64,000 bases of DNA from positions 372,001-436,000 of the forward strand of contig QCNU01000001.1 of the NCBI GenBank assembly GCA_003213115.1, given 5' to 3'. The notes under the pieces were generated by a model that saw only the letters and a program-made list of their open reading frames with translations, was not told the origin of the DNA and searched no databases. A program made the position numbers and the translations under genes. Numbering within the stretch: position 1 is the stretch's first letter; every line of letters starts with the position of its first letter. Source of the DNA: Pelagibacteraceae bacterium AG-426-L23 (GTDB lineage: Bacteria; Pseudomonadota; Alphaproteobacteria; Pelagibacterales; Pelagibacteraceae). This document shows positions 25,459-33,497 of this stretch, in pieces.

Positions 25459-26373
25459 TTAAACTGCCAATTTGAAAGCAAAGTCTTTACCCAAACTTTC
25501 ACTTAGATGAACGCAAAATCTAGCACCCTCAGCACCATCAATTAATCTATGATCATATGACAACGATATTGGAAGTATTTTTCTTACAACGATTTTACCA
25601 TTAACTCTTTTTACTTTTTCAAAAGTTTTTCCTATTCCAAGAATTGAAACTTCAGGCGGGTTGATAATCGGAGTAAAAAAATTTCCTCCGATACCTCCTA
25701 AGCTTGAAATTGTCATTGATCCACCAAAAAATTCTTTTTTTTCTATTTTAAGTTCTCTACATAATTTACTTACTTTTTTTAATTCCTCAAAAATTTCTCT
25801 AAGATTCAATTGATCAACATTTCTTAGTTTTGGAACCATTAAACCATGAGGCGTATCTACAGCAAAACCAATATGGAAATACTTTTTAAAAATTATTTTG
25901 TTATTTCGGCTATCAAGAGACGCATTAAAGTTAGGATACTTTTTTAGTGCATTAACTACCGCTCTAGTTATAAAAGCTAGGGGACTAATTTTAATTTTTT
26001 CACCTGTGTAATGGTCTATTAATGATGTTCGGAAATGTTCCAACTCTGTTATATCAATTTCATCATGTTGAGTTACATGAGGAATTTCTGTCCAAGATTT
26101 AACAAGTTGCGGTCCAGATAATTTTTTTACTCTTGGAAGATCTTTTACTTCCACTAAACCAAAAGCTTCATGAGGATATTCTTCTACATCAATTTTTTTT
26201 TCAATTTTACCTTGATTAACAGAAACTTGCGATTTAACAAAATTTTTAATATCTTCTTCAGTTACCCTTCCAGACCTTTGAGTTCCAGAAACCTCATTAA
26301 TATTCGTACCAAGCTCTCGTGCAAATTTTCTTACTTTAGGGCTAGCAGATTTTACTTTTTTAGATTTAGACAT
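25459..26373 (-). CDS. aceF: Pyruvate dehydrogenase E2 (acetyltransferase) lacking a lipoyl domain
   Basis: Core dihydrolipoamide acetyltransferase. Only two domains are present. A peripheral-subunit-binding domain spans residues about 9-46 (SPKVRKFARELG, then GTQRSGRVTEEDI). The catalytic domain runs from about 75 to the end, with catalytic His near 275 in SYDHRLIDG. At 304 residues it is far shorter than usual E2 proteins, which begin with one to three lipoyl domains. The ATG lies 2 bp after the E1 stop, so the missing part is not upstream here. The lipoyl domain is encoded at the 5' end of the E1 gene instead. E3 is not in the window. Confidence 0.93.
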   Translation of the reverse strand: MSKSKKVKSASPKVRKFARELGTNINEVSGTQRSGRVTEEDIKNFVKSQVSVNQGKIEKKIDVEEYPHEAFGLVEVKDLPRVKKLSGPQLVKSWTEIPHVTQHDEIDITELEHFRTSLIDHYTGEKIKISPLAFITRAVVNALKKYPNFNASLDSRNNKIIFKKYFHIGFAVDTPHGLMVPKLRNVDQLNLREIFEELKKVSKLCRELKIEKKEFFGGSMTISSLGGIGGNFFTPIINPPEVSILGIGKTFEKVKRVNGKIVVRKILPISLSYDHRLIDGAEGARFCVHLSESLGKDFAFKLAV

Positions 26374-26375
26374 TA

Positions 26376-29126
26376 TTAAAGTTTAGTTGGAAATAATTTT
26401 TCCTGATTGATATTATATTTTTTTATTGCTTTTTTTGCGTCCGCAGAAGCAATTAATTGCTCATTCGCTAAAGCACTCAATGTATAGGCCACTATATGTT
26501 CTTTATCTACCTCAAAAAATTTTCTTAATTTTTTTCTAGTATCACTTCTTCCATATCCATCTGTTCCTAAGGCATAAAATTTTTTTTCGGTATAAGGTCT
26601 TATTTGGTCAGAGAAGGATCTGGTGTAGTCAGAAGCTGCAATTATAGGGCCATCTCTTTTTTCAAAACACTTTTGAACATAGGATTTTTTTCTTTTTTCA
26701 TTAGGATTTAAAAGATTCCATCTTTCAGTTTCCATGCCATCTTTTCGTAATTCATTAAAACTTGTTACGCTCCAAACGTCGGAGTCAATCCCATAATCTT
26801 TTGATAAAATTTTTGCTGCAGAGATGACTTCTCTTAAAATTGTTCCCGAACCCAACAATTGGACTTTTGTTTTTCCCTTATTATTGTTTTCTTGAAATAA
26901 ATACATTCCCTTGATTATACCTTCATCACAACCTTTTGGCTTTTCCGGATGAGAATAATTTTCATTCATAGCTGTGATGTAATAAAAAATATTTTCTTTT
27001 TTTTCATGCATTCTTTTAATTCCATCTCTAAGTAATACTCCCATTTCGTAAGCAAATGTTGGATCATAACTAACACAATTAGGAATGTTAGATGCTAACA
27101 AATGACTATGACCATCTTGGTGCTGTAAACCCTCTCCGGCTAAAGTTGTTCGACCTGCTGTAGCTCCAATTAAAAACCCCCTAGCTTGAGAATCTCCTGC
27201 TGCCCATGCTAAATCTCCAACTCTTTGAAAGCCAAACATAGAGTAGAAAATATAAATAGGAATCATTTCTAAATCATGATTTGTATAAGATGTTCCAGCC
27301 GCAATCCAAGATGACATTGCACCTGACTCAGTTATTCCTTCCTCCAATACTTGGCCACTTTTATCTTCTCTATAAGAGCTTAATTGTTCTGAGTCCACTG
27401 GCTCATATTTTTGTCCTTCATGAGCATAAATTCCTATTTTTTGAAAGAAACCCTCCATACCAAAAGTTCTTGCTTCATCAGGAATAATTGGAACCAATCT
27501 TGGTGAAAGATTTTTGTCTCTAAGAAGTGCAGTGAGCATTCGAACAAGCACCATAGTTGTCGACATTTCTTTATCACCTGTAGACTTCATAAAAGGCTCA
27601 AAAATATCTTTAGGTGGTGTTTTTATTGCTTTAGCAAAAGAAGATCTTTCTGGAATAAAACCTCCAAGTTTCAATCTTTTATCTTTTAAATATTTTATTT
27701 CCTCAGAATTTTCATCTGGTTTAAAATATTCAATATTTTTTACTTGTTTGTCGGTAAGCGGAACACCAAATCTATCTCTGTAGTAAAGCAAATCTTTTTC
27801 ATCGAGCTTTTTTTGTTGATGAGTAGTGTTCATACTTTCTCCAGATTTACCCATGCCATAACCTTTAATAGTTTTTGCCAGGATGACAGTGGGAGAACCT
27901 TTGTGCTGCATTGCCGCATAATATGCTGCATAAACCTTATGAGGATCATGCCCTCCTCTATTTAACCTCCAAATGTCTTTATCAGTCATTGCAGATACTA
28001 ATTCTTTTAATTCAGGATATTTTCCAAAAAATTTATCTCTTACATATGACCCGCCTTTTGCTTTAAAAGCTTGATATTCCCCATCTACACATTCATTCAT
28101 TCTTTTTACAAGTAATCCAGTTTTGTCTTTGGCTAATAACTGATCCCAATACGAACCCCAAATCACCTTAATTACATTCCAACCAGTACCTCTAAAACTT
28201 CCCTCAAGTTCTTGAATAATTTTTCCATTTCCTCTTACAGGCCCATCCAGTCTTTGAAGATTACAATTAATTACAAAAATTAAATTGTCTAGTTTTTCTC
28301 TTGCAGCTAACCCGATTGCACCAAGTGATTCTGGTTCGTCCATTTCACCATCACCTAGAAAAACCCAAATTTTTCTACCTTCGTCTTTTACTAATCCTCT
28401 ATTAATTAAATATTTTAAAAATCTAGCTTGATAAATTGCCATAATCGGTCCAAGCCCCATAGAAACGGTAGGAAATTGCCAGAAGTTAGGCATTAACCAT
28501 GGATGTGGATAGGAAGACAAACCACCAGCTGAAACTTCTTGTCTAAAACCGTCTAATTGTTTTGATGTAAGTCTCCCTTCTAGAAAAGCTCGAGCATACA
28601 TACCTGGGGCTGAGTGTCCTTGAAAATAAATTAAATCTCCTCCAAACTTATTATTTTTTGCTCTCCAAAAATGATTCATTCCAACATCGTAAAGAGTAGC
28701 CGCTGAAGCGAAAGTTCCGATATGTCCACCTAGTTCAGAACTTTTTTTATTTGCTTTTACAACCATAGCTGCTGCATTCCATCTAATGTAAGCTCTTATT
28801 TTTTTTTCAATATTTTGGTCACCAGGAGATTTTGTTTCTGTCTCAGGCGGTATAGTATTTATATAAGGAGTAGTTCTTGTGTCTGGTAAAACTAAACCAG
28901 ACTTATAAGCTTGATTTATAACTTTGTTTAATAAATAACTTGCTCTTGAAGGGCCATCATTTTCTATTACTGAGTTTAGAGAGTCAATCCACTCATTAGT
29001 TTCTTGAGGGTCTATATCGTCTTTTGAAGCTGGTGCCGCAAATACTTTTTTAACCTGTTTGACAGAGCTTTCAACCTGCTTAACAGTACTTTCAGTATGT
29101 AAATTTCCATTAGTTTGCTGTTCATC
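26376..29126 (-). CDS. aceE: Pyruvate dehydrogenase E1, homodimeric type; frame joined to lipoyl ORF by a shift
   Basis: Thiamine-diphosphate-dependent pyruvate decarboxylase. ELGGHIGTFASAATLYDV, the ThDP site GDGEMDEPES, and DPHKVYAAYYAA are clear AceE motifs. The first ATG in frame (28766) falls inside conserved sequence. Upstream codons still encode E1: DIDPQETNEWIDSL, TPYINTIPPE and RAYIRWNAA match the normal AceE N-terminus. The frame stays open up to a stop at 29186-29184 but has no ATG, GTG or TTG start. The upstream lipoyl ORF joins this frame if one A of the A9 run (29127-29135) is skipped, giving a fusion of about 1016 residues. Homodimeric E1 is unusual for alphaproteobacteria. Confidence 0.9.
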   Translation of the reverse strand, partial: DEQQTNGNLHTESTVKQVESSVKQVKKVFAAPASKDDIDPQETNEWIDSLNSVIENDGPSRASYLLNKVINQAYKSGLVLPDTRTTPYINTIPPETETKSPGDQNIEKKIRAYIRWNAAAMVVKANKKSSELGGHIGTFASAATLYDVGMNHFWRAKNNKFGGDLIYFQGHSAPGMYARAFLEGRLTSKQLDGFRQEVSAGGLSSYPHPWLMPNFWQFPTVSMGLGPIMAIYQARFLKYLINRGLVKDEGRKIWVFLGDGEMDEPESLGAIGLAAREKLDNLIFVINCNLQRLDGPVRGNGKIIQELEGSFRGTGWNVIKVIWGSYWDQLLAKDKTGLLVKRMNECVDGEYQAFKAKGGSYVRDKFFGKYPELKELVSAMTDKDIWRLNRGGHDPHKVYAAYYAAMQHKGSPTVILAKTIKGYGMGKSGESMNTTHQQKKLDEKDLLYYRDRFGVPLTDKQVKNIEYFKPDENSEEIKYLKDKRLKLGGFIPERSSFAKAIKTPPKDIFEPFMKSTGDKEMSTTMVLVRMLTALLRDKNLSPRLVPIIPDEARTFGMEGFFQKIGIYAHEGQKYEPVDSEQLSSYREDKSGQVLEEGITESGAMSSWIAAGTSYTNHDLEMIPIYIFYSMFGFQRVGDLAWAAGDSQARGFLIGATAGRTTLAGEGLQHQDGHSHLLASNIPNCVSYDPTFAYEMGVLLRDGIKRMHEKKENIFYYITAMNENYSHPEKPKGCDEGIIKGMYLFQENNNKGKTKVQLLGSGTILREVISAAKILSKDYGIDSDVWSVTSFNELRKDGMETERWNLLNPNEKRKKSYVQKCFEKRDGPIIAASDYTRSFSDQIRPYTEKKFYALGTDGYGRSDTRKKLRKFFEVDKEHIVAYTLSALANEQLIASADAKKAIKKYNINQEKLFPTKL

Positions 29127-29427
29127 TTTTTTTTTCTGGTAATTTTTCGGTTTTGATTTCTTCCTTAGTCTCTGTTTCAGAATTTATCGCCTTGGCATTG
29201 TCTATTGTTGCTAATAGACTTCCTTCTGAAACTTTATCTCCCACTTTAACTTTTACTTCTTTAATTTTTCCAGTTTCTGGAGAAGGAACCTCAACACTCG
29301 ATTTATCACTCTCTATAGTAACGATTGGATCATTTTTTTTAATTTGATCGCCTGGTTTTACAAGTATTTCAATAACCTCTACATCTTTAAAATCGCCTAT
29401 ATCTGGTACTGAAATATTTTGAGCCAT
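29122..29427 (-). CDS. Lipoyl domain, 5' end of the E1 gene (stops at A9 run unless frame shifts)
   Basis: ATG 29427 starts an 80-residue biotinyl/lipoyl domain: SVPDIGDF, KPGDQIKKNDP, then the lipoylation site ESDKSSVEVPSP with Lys42, and GDKVSEGSLLATID. A charged linker follows and ends EKKR-stop at 29122-29124, immediately after a run of nine A. Skipping one A continues into about 35 residues of Val/Ala/Pro-containing linker and then E1. It may be a free lipoyl protein, a fusion made by slippage, or an assembly homopolymer error. It supplies the swinging arm that the E2 lacks. Confidence 0.9.
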   Translation of the reverse strand: MAQNISVPDIGDFKDVEVIEILVKPGDQIKKNDPIVTIESDKSSVEVPSPETGKIKEVKVKVGDKVSEGSLLATIDNAKAINSETETKEEIKTEKLPEKKR

Positions 29428-29435
29428 ACAATTAC

Positions 29436-29441
29436 ATTATA
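29436..29441 (-). promoter_or_regulatory. -10 box of the pyruvate dehydrogenase operon, near-leaderless
   Basis: A perfect TATAAT on the minus strand lies 8 nt before the lipoyl-domain ATG (29427). Transcription would start about at the A of the start codon or 1-2 nt before it, so the mRNA would be leaderless or nearly so. No good -35 is seen 17 nt upstream (TTTAAA at best), which weakens the call. No other gene occupies 29428-29670. Confidence 0.5.
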
Positions 29442-29592
29442 AACGGGATTGGAACTTATTTAAAATTGATTTGATAATAAATAAAAAAATAACTGTTAAA
29501 ATTAACATTTTTGCCACATTTTAATCTTTTTTGAGCCCACTTGGTGACGGAGACTAGAATAGTGAATTGGTTGATAAACATTTTTTTTAAAA

Positions 29593-29620
29593 GGAAAAAA
29601 ATAAAGTCTAATGAGGCTTT
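29593..29620 (-). terminator. Possible weak terminator after the thiolase gene
   Basis: About 50 nt after the thiolase stop the leftward transcript can form AAAGCC / GACUUU (one mismatch, 6-nt loop) followed by AUUUUUUU. It is short and AU-rich, so only a candidate. It would separate the thiolase from the pyruvate dehydrogenase operon. Confidence 0.35.
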
Positions 29621-29670
29621 AATAACGCAAAAATTTTTACTCAAAAAATACTTGCTAAGATAAGTCTATA

Positions 29671-30852
29671 TTATCTTTCAACACACATAGCAATACCCAT
29701 GCCACCACCAATACACAAAGTGGCCAAACCTTTTTTAACATCTCTTTTTATCATTTCATGAATTAGAGTAACTAAAACTCTTGTACCTGATGCACCTATA
29801 GGATGTCCTAAAGCAATTGCTCCTCCATTAACATTAACCTTCTCTTCTGGAATCGAAAGTGTTTTTAAAACAGCTAAACTTTGTGCTGCAAAAGCCTCAT
29901 TTGCTTCAACCAAGTCTAAATCCTTTATAGACCATCCAGCTAAATCTAGTGCTTTTTTTGATGAAGGTATTGGACCAGTACCCATTAACGCAGGATCAAC
30001 ACCACAACTTGCCCAAGACTTTATTTTAACTAATTTTTTTAAACCTCTTTTATTAGCTTCAGCTTCATCCATTAAAACTACAGCGGCGGCACCATCATTT
30101 ATTCCTGAGGAATTTCCAGCAGTAACTGTTCCGTCTTTTTGGAATGCTGATTTTAAGCGTTTTAGAGACTCTAAATTTGTACTCTCTCTTGGATGTTCGT
30201 CTTTTACGAACTTTATTTCAGATTCTTTTGATTTAATTTTAAAAGCAGTTATTTCATCATTGAATTTATTTTTCTCTTGAGCTTTCAAAGCTTTAGTTTG
30301 TGAATTAAAAGCGAATTTATCTTGTTCATCTCTTGTTATTTGAAATTTTGTTGCAACATTTTCTGCAGTAATACCCATATGATAACCATTAAATGCATCC
30401 CAAAGGCCATCCTTAATCATAGTATCTACAAGCTCAGAATTTCCTAATTTTTTTCCGTTTCTTATAAAAACTGCATGAGGAGAAGTAGACATACTTTCTT
30501 GTCCTCCAGCTATAACTATTTTAGAATCTTTTGACCTAATACTTTGAAAACCTGAAGCTATTGATCTTAACCCGGAACCACAGACCTGGTTAACCAAGTA
30601 AGCCGGCTTTTCTTTTGGTAAACCACATTTTATTGCAGCCTGTCTAGCTGGATTTTGTCCAGCACCACCTGTTAAGACTTGACCCATTATAACTTCATCA
30701 ACTTCTTCATTCTTTAGTTTTGAATTTTTAATAACATCAGATATTACTCCGGCACCTAACTCATGTGCAGACACGCTTTTAAGGGAACCACCTAAAGAGC
30801 CAATAGCCGTTCTTTTAGCAGAAGTTATTACTATTGTATTTTTTTCAGACAT
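29671..30852 (-). CDS. Acetyl-CoA C-acetyltransferase (thiolase)
   Basis: Condenses or cleaves acetoacetyl-CoA; cytoplasmic thiolase of 393 residues. The acyl-enzyme Cys is in NQVCGSGLRS near residue 91, with GGQESMSTSPH, NDGAAAVVLMDE, EANEAFAAQSLA, the His of GGAIALGHPIGASGTR near 350, and the second Cys in LCIGGGMGIA. These fit the AtoB/PhaA group. No PHA or acetoacetate genes are adjacent, so the pathway (ketone-body type, fatty-acid end step or leucine breakdown) is open. Confidence 0.93.
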   Translation of the reverse strand: MSEKNTIVITSAKRTAIGSLGGSLKSVSAHELGAGVISDVIKNSKLKNEEVDEVIMGQVLTGGAGQNPARQAAIKCGLPKEKPAYLVNQVCGSGLRSIASGFQSIRSKDSKIVIAGGQESMSTSPHAVFIRNGKKLGNSELVDTMIKDGLWDAFNGYHMGITAENVATKFQITRDEQDKFAFNSQTKALKAQEKNKFNDEITAFKIKSKESEIKFVKDEHPRESTNLESLKRLKSAFQKDGTVTAGNSSGINDGAAAVVLMDEAEANKRGLKKLVKIKSWASCGVDPALMGTGPIPSSKKALDLAGWSIKDLDLVEANEAFAAQSLAVLKTLSIPEEKVNVNGGAIALGHPIGASGTRVLVTLIHEMIKRDVKKGLATLCIGGGMGIAMCVER

Positions 30853-30916
30853 GTTATTTATATTACAGATTTATAACCTTTATTTACAGGCTTTTTTTTG
30901 ATAATTGAATAGATAT

Positions 30917-30993
30917 GCGCCTGTAGCTCAACTGGATAGAGCGCTTGGCTACGGACCAGGAGGTTCTGGGTTCAAATCCTAGCAGGCGCGCCA
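30917..30993 (+). tRNA. tRNA-Arg(ACG)
   Basis: A 77-nt tRNA. Acceptor GCGCCTG pairs with CAGGCGC, discriminator G, encoded CCA. The D-arm contains AGCTCAACTGGATAGAGC. The anticodon stem CTTGG/CCAGG encloses loop CTACGGA, so the anticodon is ACG (A34 is normally edited to inosine). The T-arm CTGGGTTCAAATCCTAG is regular. Confidence 0.97.
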
Positions 30994-31031
30994 TTGATTT
31001 TATTAAATTTAAAATATAAGTAATTAATAAG

Positions 31032-31127
31032 ATGAAATTTTTAACCAATCTACCGCTTACAAAATCAGTTTTTGTTTTCTTTATACTTATCTTTATTATT
31101 TTGGTAATTTTAACTGTAGTTTTATAA
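31032..31127 (+). CDS. 31-residue single-pass membrane peptide
   Basis: Between tRNA-Arg and uppP an ATG-TAA frame encodes 31 residues: a short polar start with one Lys at residue 2 and one at 11, then an unbroken hydrophobic helix (residues about 13-31) ending at the stop. The ribosome site is weak (AATAAG). The stop region overlaps the convergent uppP end by 6 nt. It could be a small membrane subunit or simply a chance AT-rich frame, since TTT/ATT-rich DNA reads as hydrophobic. No family recognised. Confidence 0.35.
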   Translation: MKFLTNLPLTKSVFVFFILIFIILVILTVVL

Positions 31128-31880
31128 ATAAGCGATAAATAGAATAAGAGCCCCTAATAAGATCCTATATCCTACAAAAATATTAAGATTAAATTTTTTT
31201 ACATATTTCAAAAAATATTTAATAGTTAGATATGAAGTTATGAAAGATAAAAAAATAGCAAATAAGTTTATTAAGGAAAAACTTACGTTTTTAGATACTA
31301 AAATATTTTGTAAACCATATATACTAACTGCTGCTAAAGTAGGTATTGATAATAAAAATGAAATTTTTGAAGATTCAACTCTTTCAAATTTAAGCGTCCT
31401 AGCCGCAGTGATTGCTATTCCAGAACGACTTACACCTGGAATTAGCGCTAATACCTGCAATAAACCTATATATAAAGCAGATTTAAATCCAAAGCCTTCA
31501 TTAATTTTTTTTGTATTTTCAAACTTATCACTTATATAAAGTAAAATACCAAAAATAATAGTTGTCCAACCAATTACTTCCATATTTCTTAGTTGTTCAA
31601 TTAAATTAAATTTGACTAAAAAATAACCAGCAACCATAATAGGAATGGAAGAAATAAAAATTTTTAAAAATAATTCTTTATTTTGAAAAAAGTTAAAAAT
31701 TTCTTCTCTAAAATAAAAAATAATTGCAAAAAAAGATCCAATATGAAGACTAACTTCTAATGAGAGGCTTTGATTAGAAAAATTAAAGTATTTAGATATT
31801 ACAATTAAATGAGATGAAGAACTCACGGGCAAAAATTCTGTAATTCCCTGCACTATGGACAGAATAAATATCTCAATCAT
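31122..31880 (-). CDS. uppP: Undecaprenyl-diphosphatase
   Basis: Membrane phosphatase (BacA/UppP) that recycles undecaprenyl diphosphate, the lipid carrier of cell-wall synthesis. The catalytic motifs are both present: QGITEFLPVSSSSHLIV near residue 12 and the PGVSRSGIAITAARTL phosphate-binding motif near 143. About eight hydrophobic helices are visible. The 252 residues are slightly short but normal for the family. Confidence 0.94.
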   Translation of the reverse strand: MIEIFILSIVQGITEFLPVSSSSHLIVISKYFNFSNQSLSLEVSLHIGSFFAIIFYFREEIFNFFQNKELFLKIFISSIPIMVAGYFLVKFNLIEQLRNMEVIGWTTIIFGILLYISDKFENTKKINEGFGFKSALYIGLLQVLALIPGVSRSGIAITAARTLKFERVESSKISFLLSIPTLAAVSIYGLQNILVSKNVSFSLINLFAIFLSFITSYLTIKYFLKYVKKFNLNIFVGYRILLGALILFIAYL

Positions 31881-31930
31881 TTCACATATATTTACATTTT
31901 AAGATTGTTTTTTTATAGGCAATCTAAAGC

Positions 31931-32001
31931 GCATATCAGCTATGCACAAAATAACTCACATTTTACTTAGTTTTTTAAAAAATAGGTAATAAACTATTAC
32001 C
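31931..32001. promoter_or_regulatory. Two inverted repeats upstream of gltD
   Basis: The 165-bp spacer before gltD holds two perfect inverted repeats: GCATA, 5 nt, TATGC (31931-31945), and GGTAAT, 5 nt, ATTACC (31985-32001). Glutamate synthase genes are usually regulated by nitrogen state, so either could be an operator. Neither matches the NtrC consensus I know. No Shine-Dalgarno site precedes the gltD ATG. Otherwise nothing is recognised in this spacer. Confidence 0.35.
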
Positions 32002-32045
32002 CATTTTCGCTTTAATTTTTAATTTTTTTATATATTTTTACCAAT

Positions 32046-33494
32046 ATGCCAAAAGAAAAAATGTTAAAATTTACCAATATTACTCAGGAAACCCCTGATA
32101 AGCGTTCAACAGATAAGCGCAAAGAAGATTTTCATGAAATTTATAAAGAATATATCAATGCAAAAGCTCAAGAACAATCAAGCAGATGTTCGCAATGTGG
32201 AGTTCCTTTTTGCCAAGTCCACTGTCCTCTTCATAACAATATTCCTGACTGGTTGAAACTGACTGCAGAAGGCAGACTAAAAGAAGCATATGAACTCTCT
32301 CAAAATACAAACAATATGCCAGAGGTTTGTGGAAGAATCTGTCCGCAAGACAGGTTATGCGAAGGTAATTGTGTAATTGAACAGTCAGGGCACGGCACTG
32401 TTACAATTGGTTCGGTAGAAAAGTACATTACAGAAACAGCATGGAAAGAGGGTTGGATCAAACCAATAAAAATTAAAAGTGAAAAGAAGCAATCAATAGG
32501 TATCATTGGTGCAGGACCTGCCGGGTTAGCATGTGCAGAGGAATTAAGAAAGTCTGGGTTTCAAGTTACGATATACGATAGGTATGATCGTCCAGGAGGA
32601 TTATTAATTTATGGTATACCCAATTTTAAATTAGAAAAACATGTAGTTGAGAGACGAACAAAACTTTTGAAAGACTCTGGTATTAAATTTAAACAAAACT
32701 TTGAAGTAGGTAAAAATTCTAGCTTAAAACAACTAAGAGAAAAACATGATGCAATTTTAATTGCTACAGGAGTTTATAAACCCCGTGAAATTAATCTACC
32801 TGGAAATAATCTTAAAAATATTTTTCCTGCAATGGATTTTTTAACTGCATCAAATCGGAAAGGCCTTGGAGATAATGTAAAAATCTTTGACGACGGGACT
32901 TTGAATGCCGAAGGTAAAGATGTAATAGTTATAGGGGGAGGAGACACAGCAATGGATTGTGTAAGAACTGCAGTTAGACAAAAAGCTAAATCAGTAAAAT
33001 GTCTTTACAGAAGAGATAGAGAAAATATGCCTGGCTCAGCTCGAGAAGTAAGTAACGCAGAAGAAGAAGGAGTAAAATTCATATGGCTTTCTAGCCCAAA
33101 GGAGTTTTTGGGTAATTCTTCTGTAGAGTCAGTAAATATAGATAAAATGATTTTAGGAAAACCTGATGCCTCAGGTAGAAAAAAACCTGAGATACAAAAA
33201 GGATCAGAATTTAAAATAAAAACCGATTTAGTTATTAAAGCTTTAGGATTTGATCCTGAAGATATTCCTAAACTTTTTGGGGAAAGTGATTTACATGTCT
33301 CTAGGTGGGGAACAATCCAAATAGATTTAAAAACTATGCAAACTAATGTCGAAGGTGTATTTGCAGCAGGAGATATCGTCAGAGGTGCATCTCTAGTCGT
33401 TTGGGCAATAAGAGATGGAAGAGATGCAGCAAAACAAATAGAAATTTTTTTAAAAAATAAAGAAAAGTTTGACCAAATTGAAAAGGTTGCTTAA
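32046..33494 (+). CDS. gltD: Glutamate synthase (NADPH) small subunit
   Basis: FAD- and NADPH-binding beta chain of GOGAT, passing electrons to the large subunit. The N-terminal Fe-S cysteines lie in CSQCGVPFCQVHCPLHNNIPDWL near residue 47 and CGRICPQDRLCEGNC near 95. The FAD-binding motif is IGIIGAGPAGLACAEELRKSG, the NADPH motif is VIVIGGGDTAMDC near 298, and the C-terminal FAD segment is GVFAAGDIVRGASLVVWAI. The 482-residue length is normal. It precedes gltB by 3 bp, the reverse of the E. coli order. Confidence 0.96.
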   Translation: MPKEKMLKFTNITQETPDKRSTDKRKEDFHEIYKEYINAKAQEQSSRCSQCGVPFCQVHCPLHNNIPDWLKLTAEGRLKEAYELSQNTNNMPEVCGRICPQDRLCEGNCVIEQSGHGTVTIGSVEKYITETAWKEGWIKPIKIKSEKKQSIGIIGAGPAGLACAEELRKSGFQVTIYDRYDRPGGLLIYGIPNFKLEKHVVERRTKLLKDSGIKFKQNFEVGKNSSLKQLREKHDAILIATGVYKPREINLPGNNLKNIFPAMDFLTASNRKGLGDNVKIFDDGTLNAEGKDVIVIGGGDTAMDCVRTAVRQKAKSVKCLYRRDRENMPGSAREVSNAEEEGVKFIWLSSPKEFLGNSSVESVNIDKMILGKPDASGRKKPEIQKGSEFKIKTDLVIKALGFDPEDIPKLFGESDLHVSRWGTIQIDLKTMQTNVEGVFAAGDIVRGASLVVWAIRDGRDAAKQIEIFLKNKEKFDQIEKVA

Positions 33495-33497
33495 ATA

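Noticed and set aside
26376-28766. E1 gene starting at the ATG at 28766
   Set aside because: That Met lies within conserved E1 sequence. The upstream codons clearly encode the normal E1 N-terminal region, so this start would remove about 85 needed residues.
29456-29644. 62-codon minus-strand frame between thiolase and the lipoyl/E1 gene
   Set aside because: No recognisable family, no ribosome site, and it covers a possible thiolase terminator and the promoter region of the next operon.
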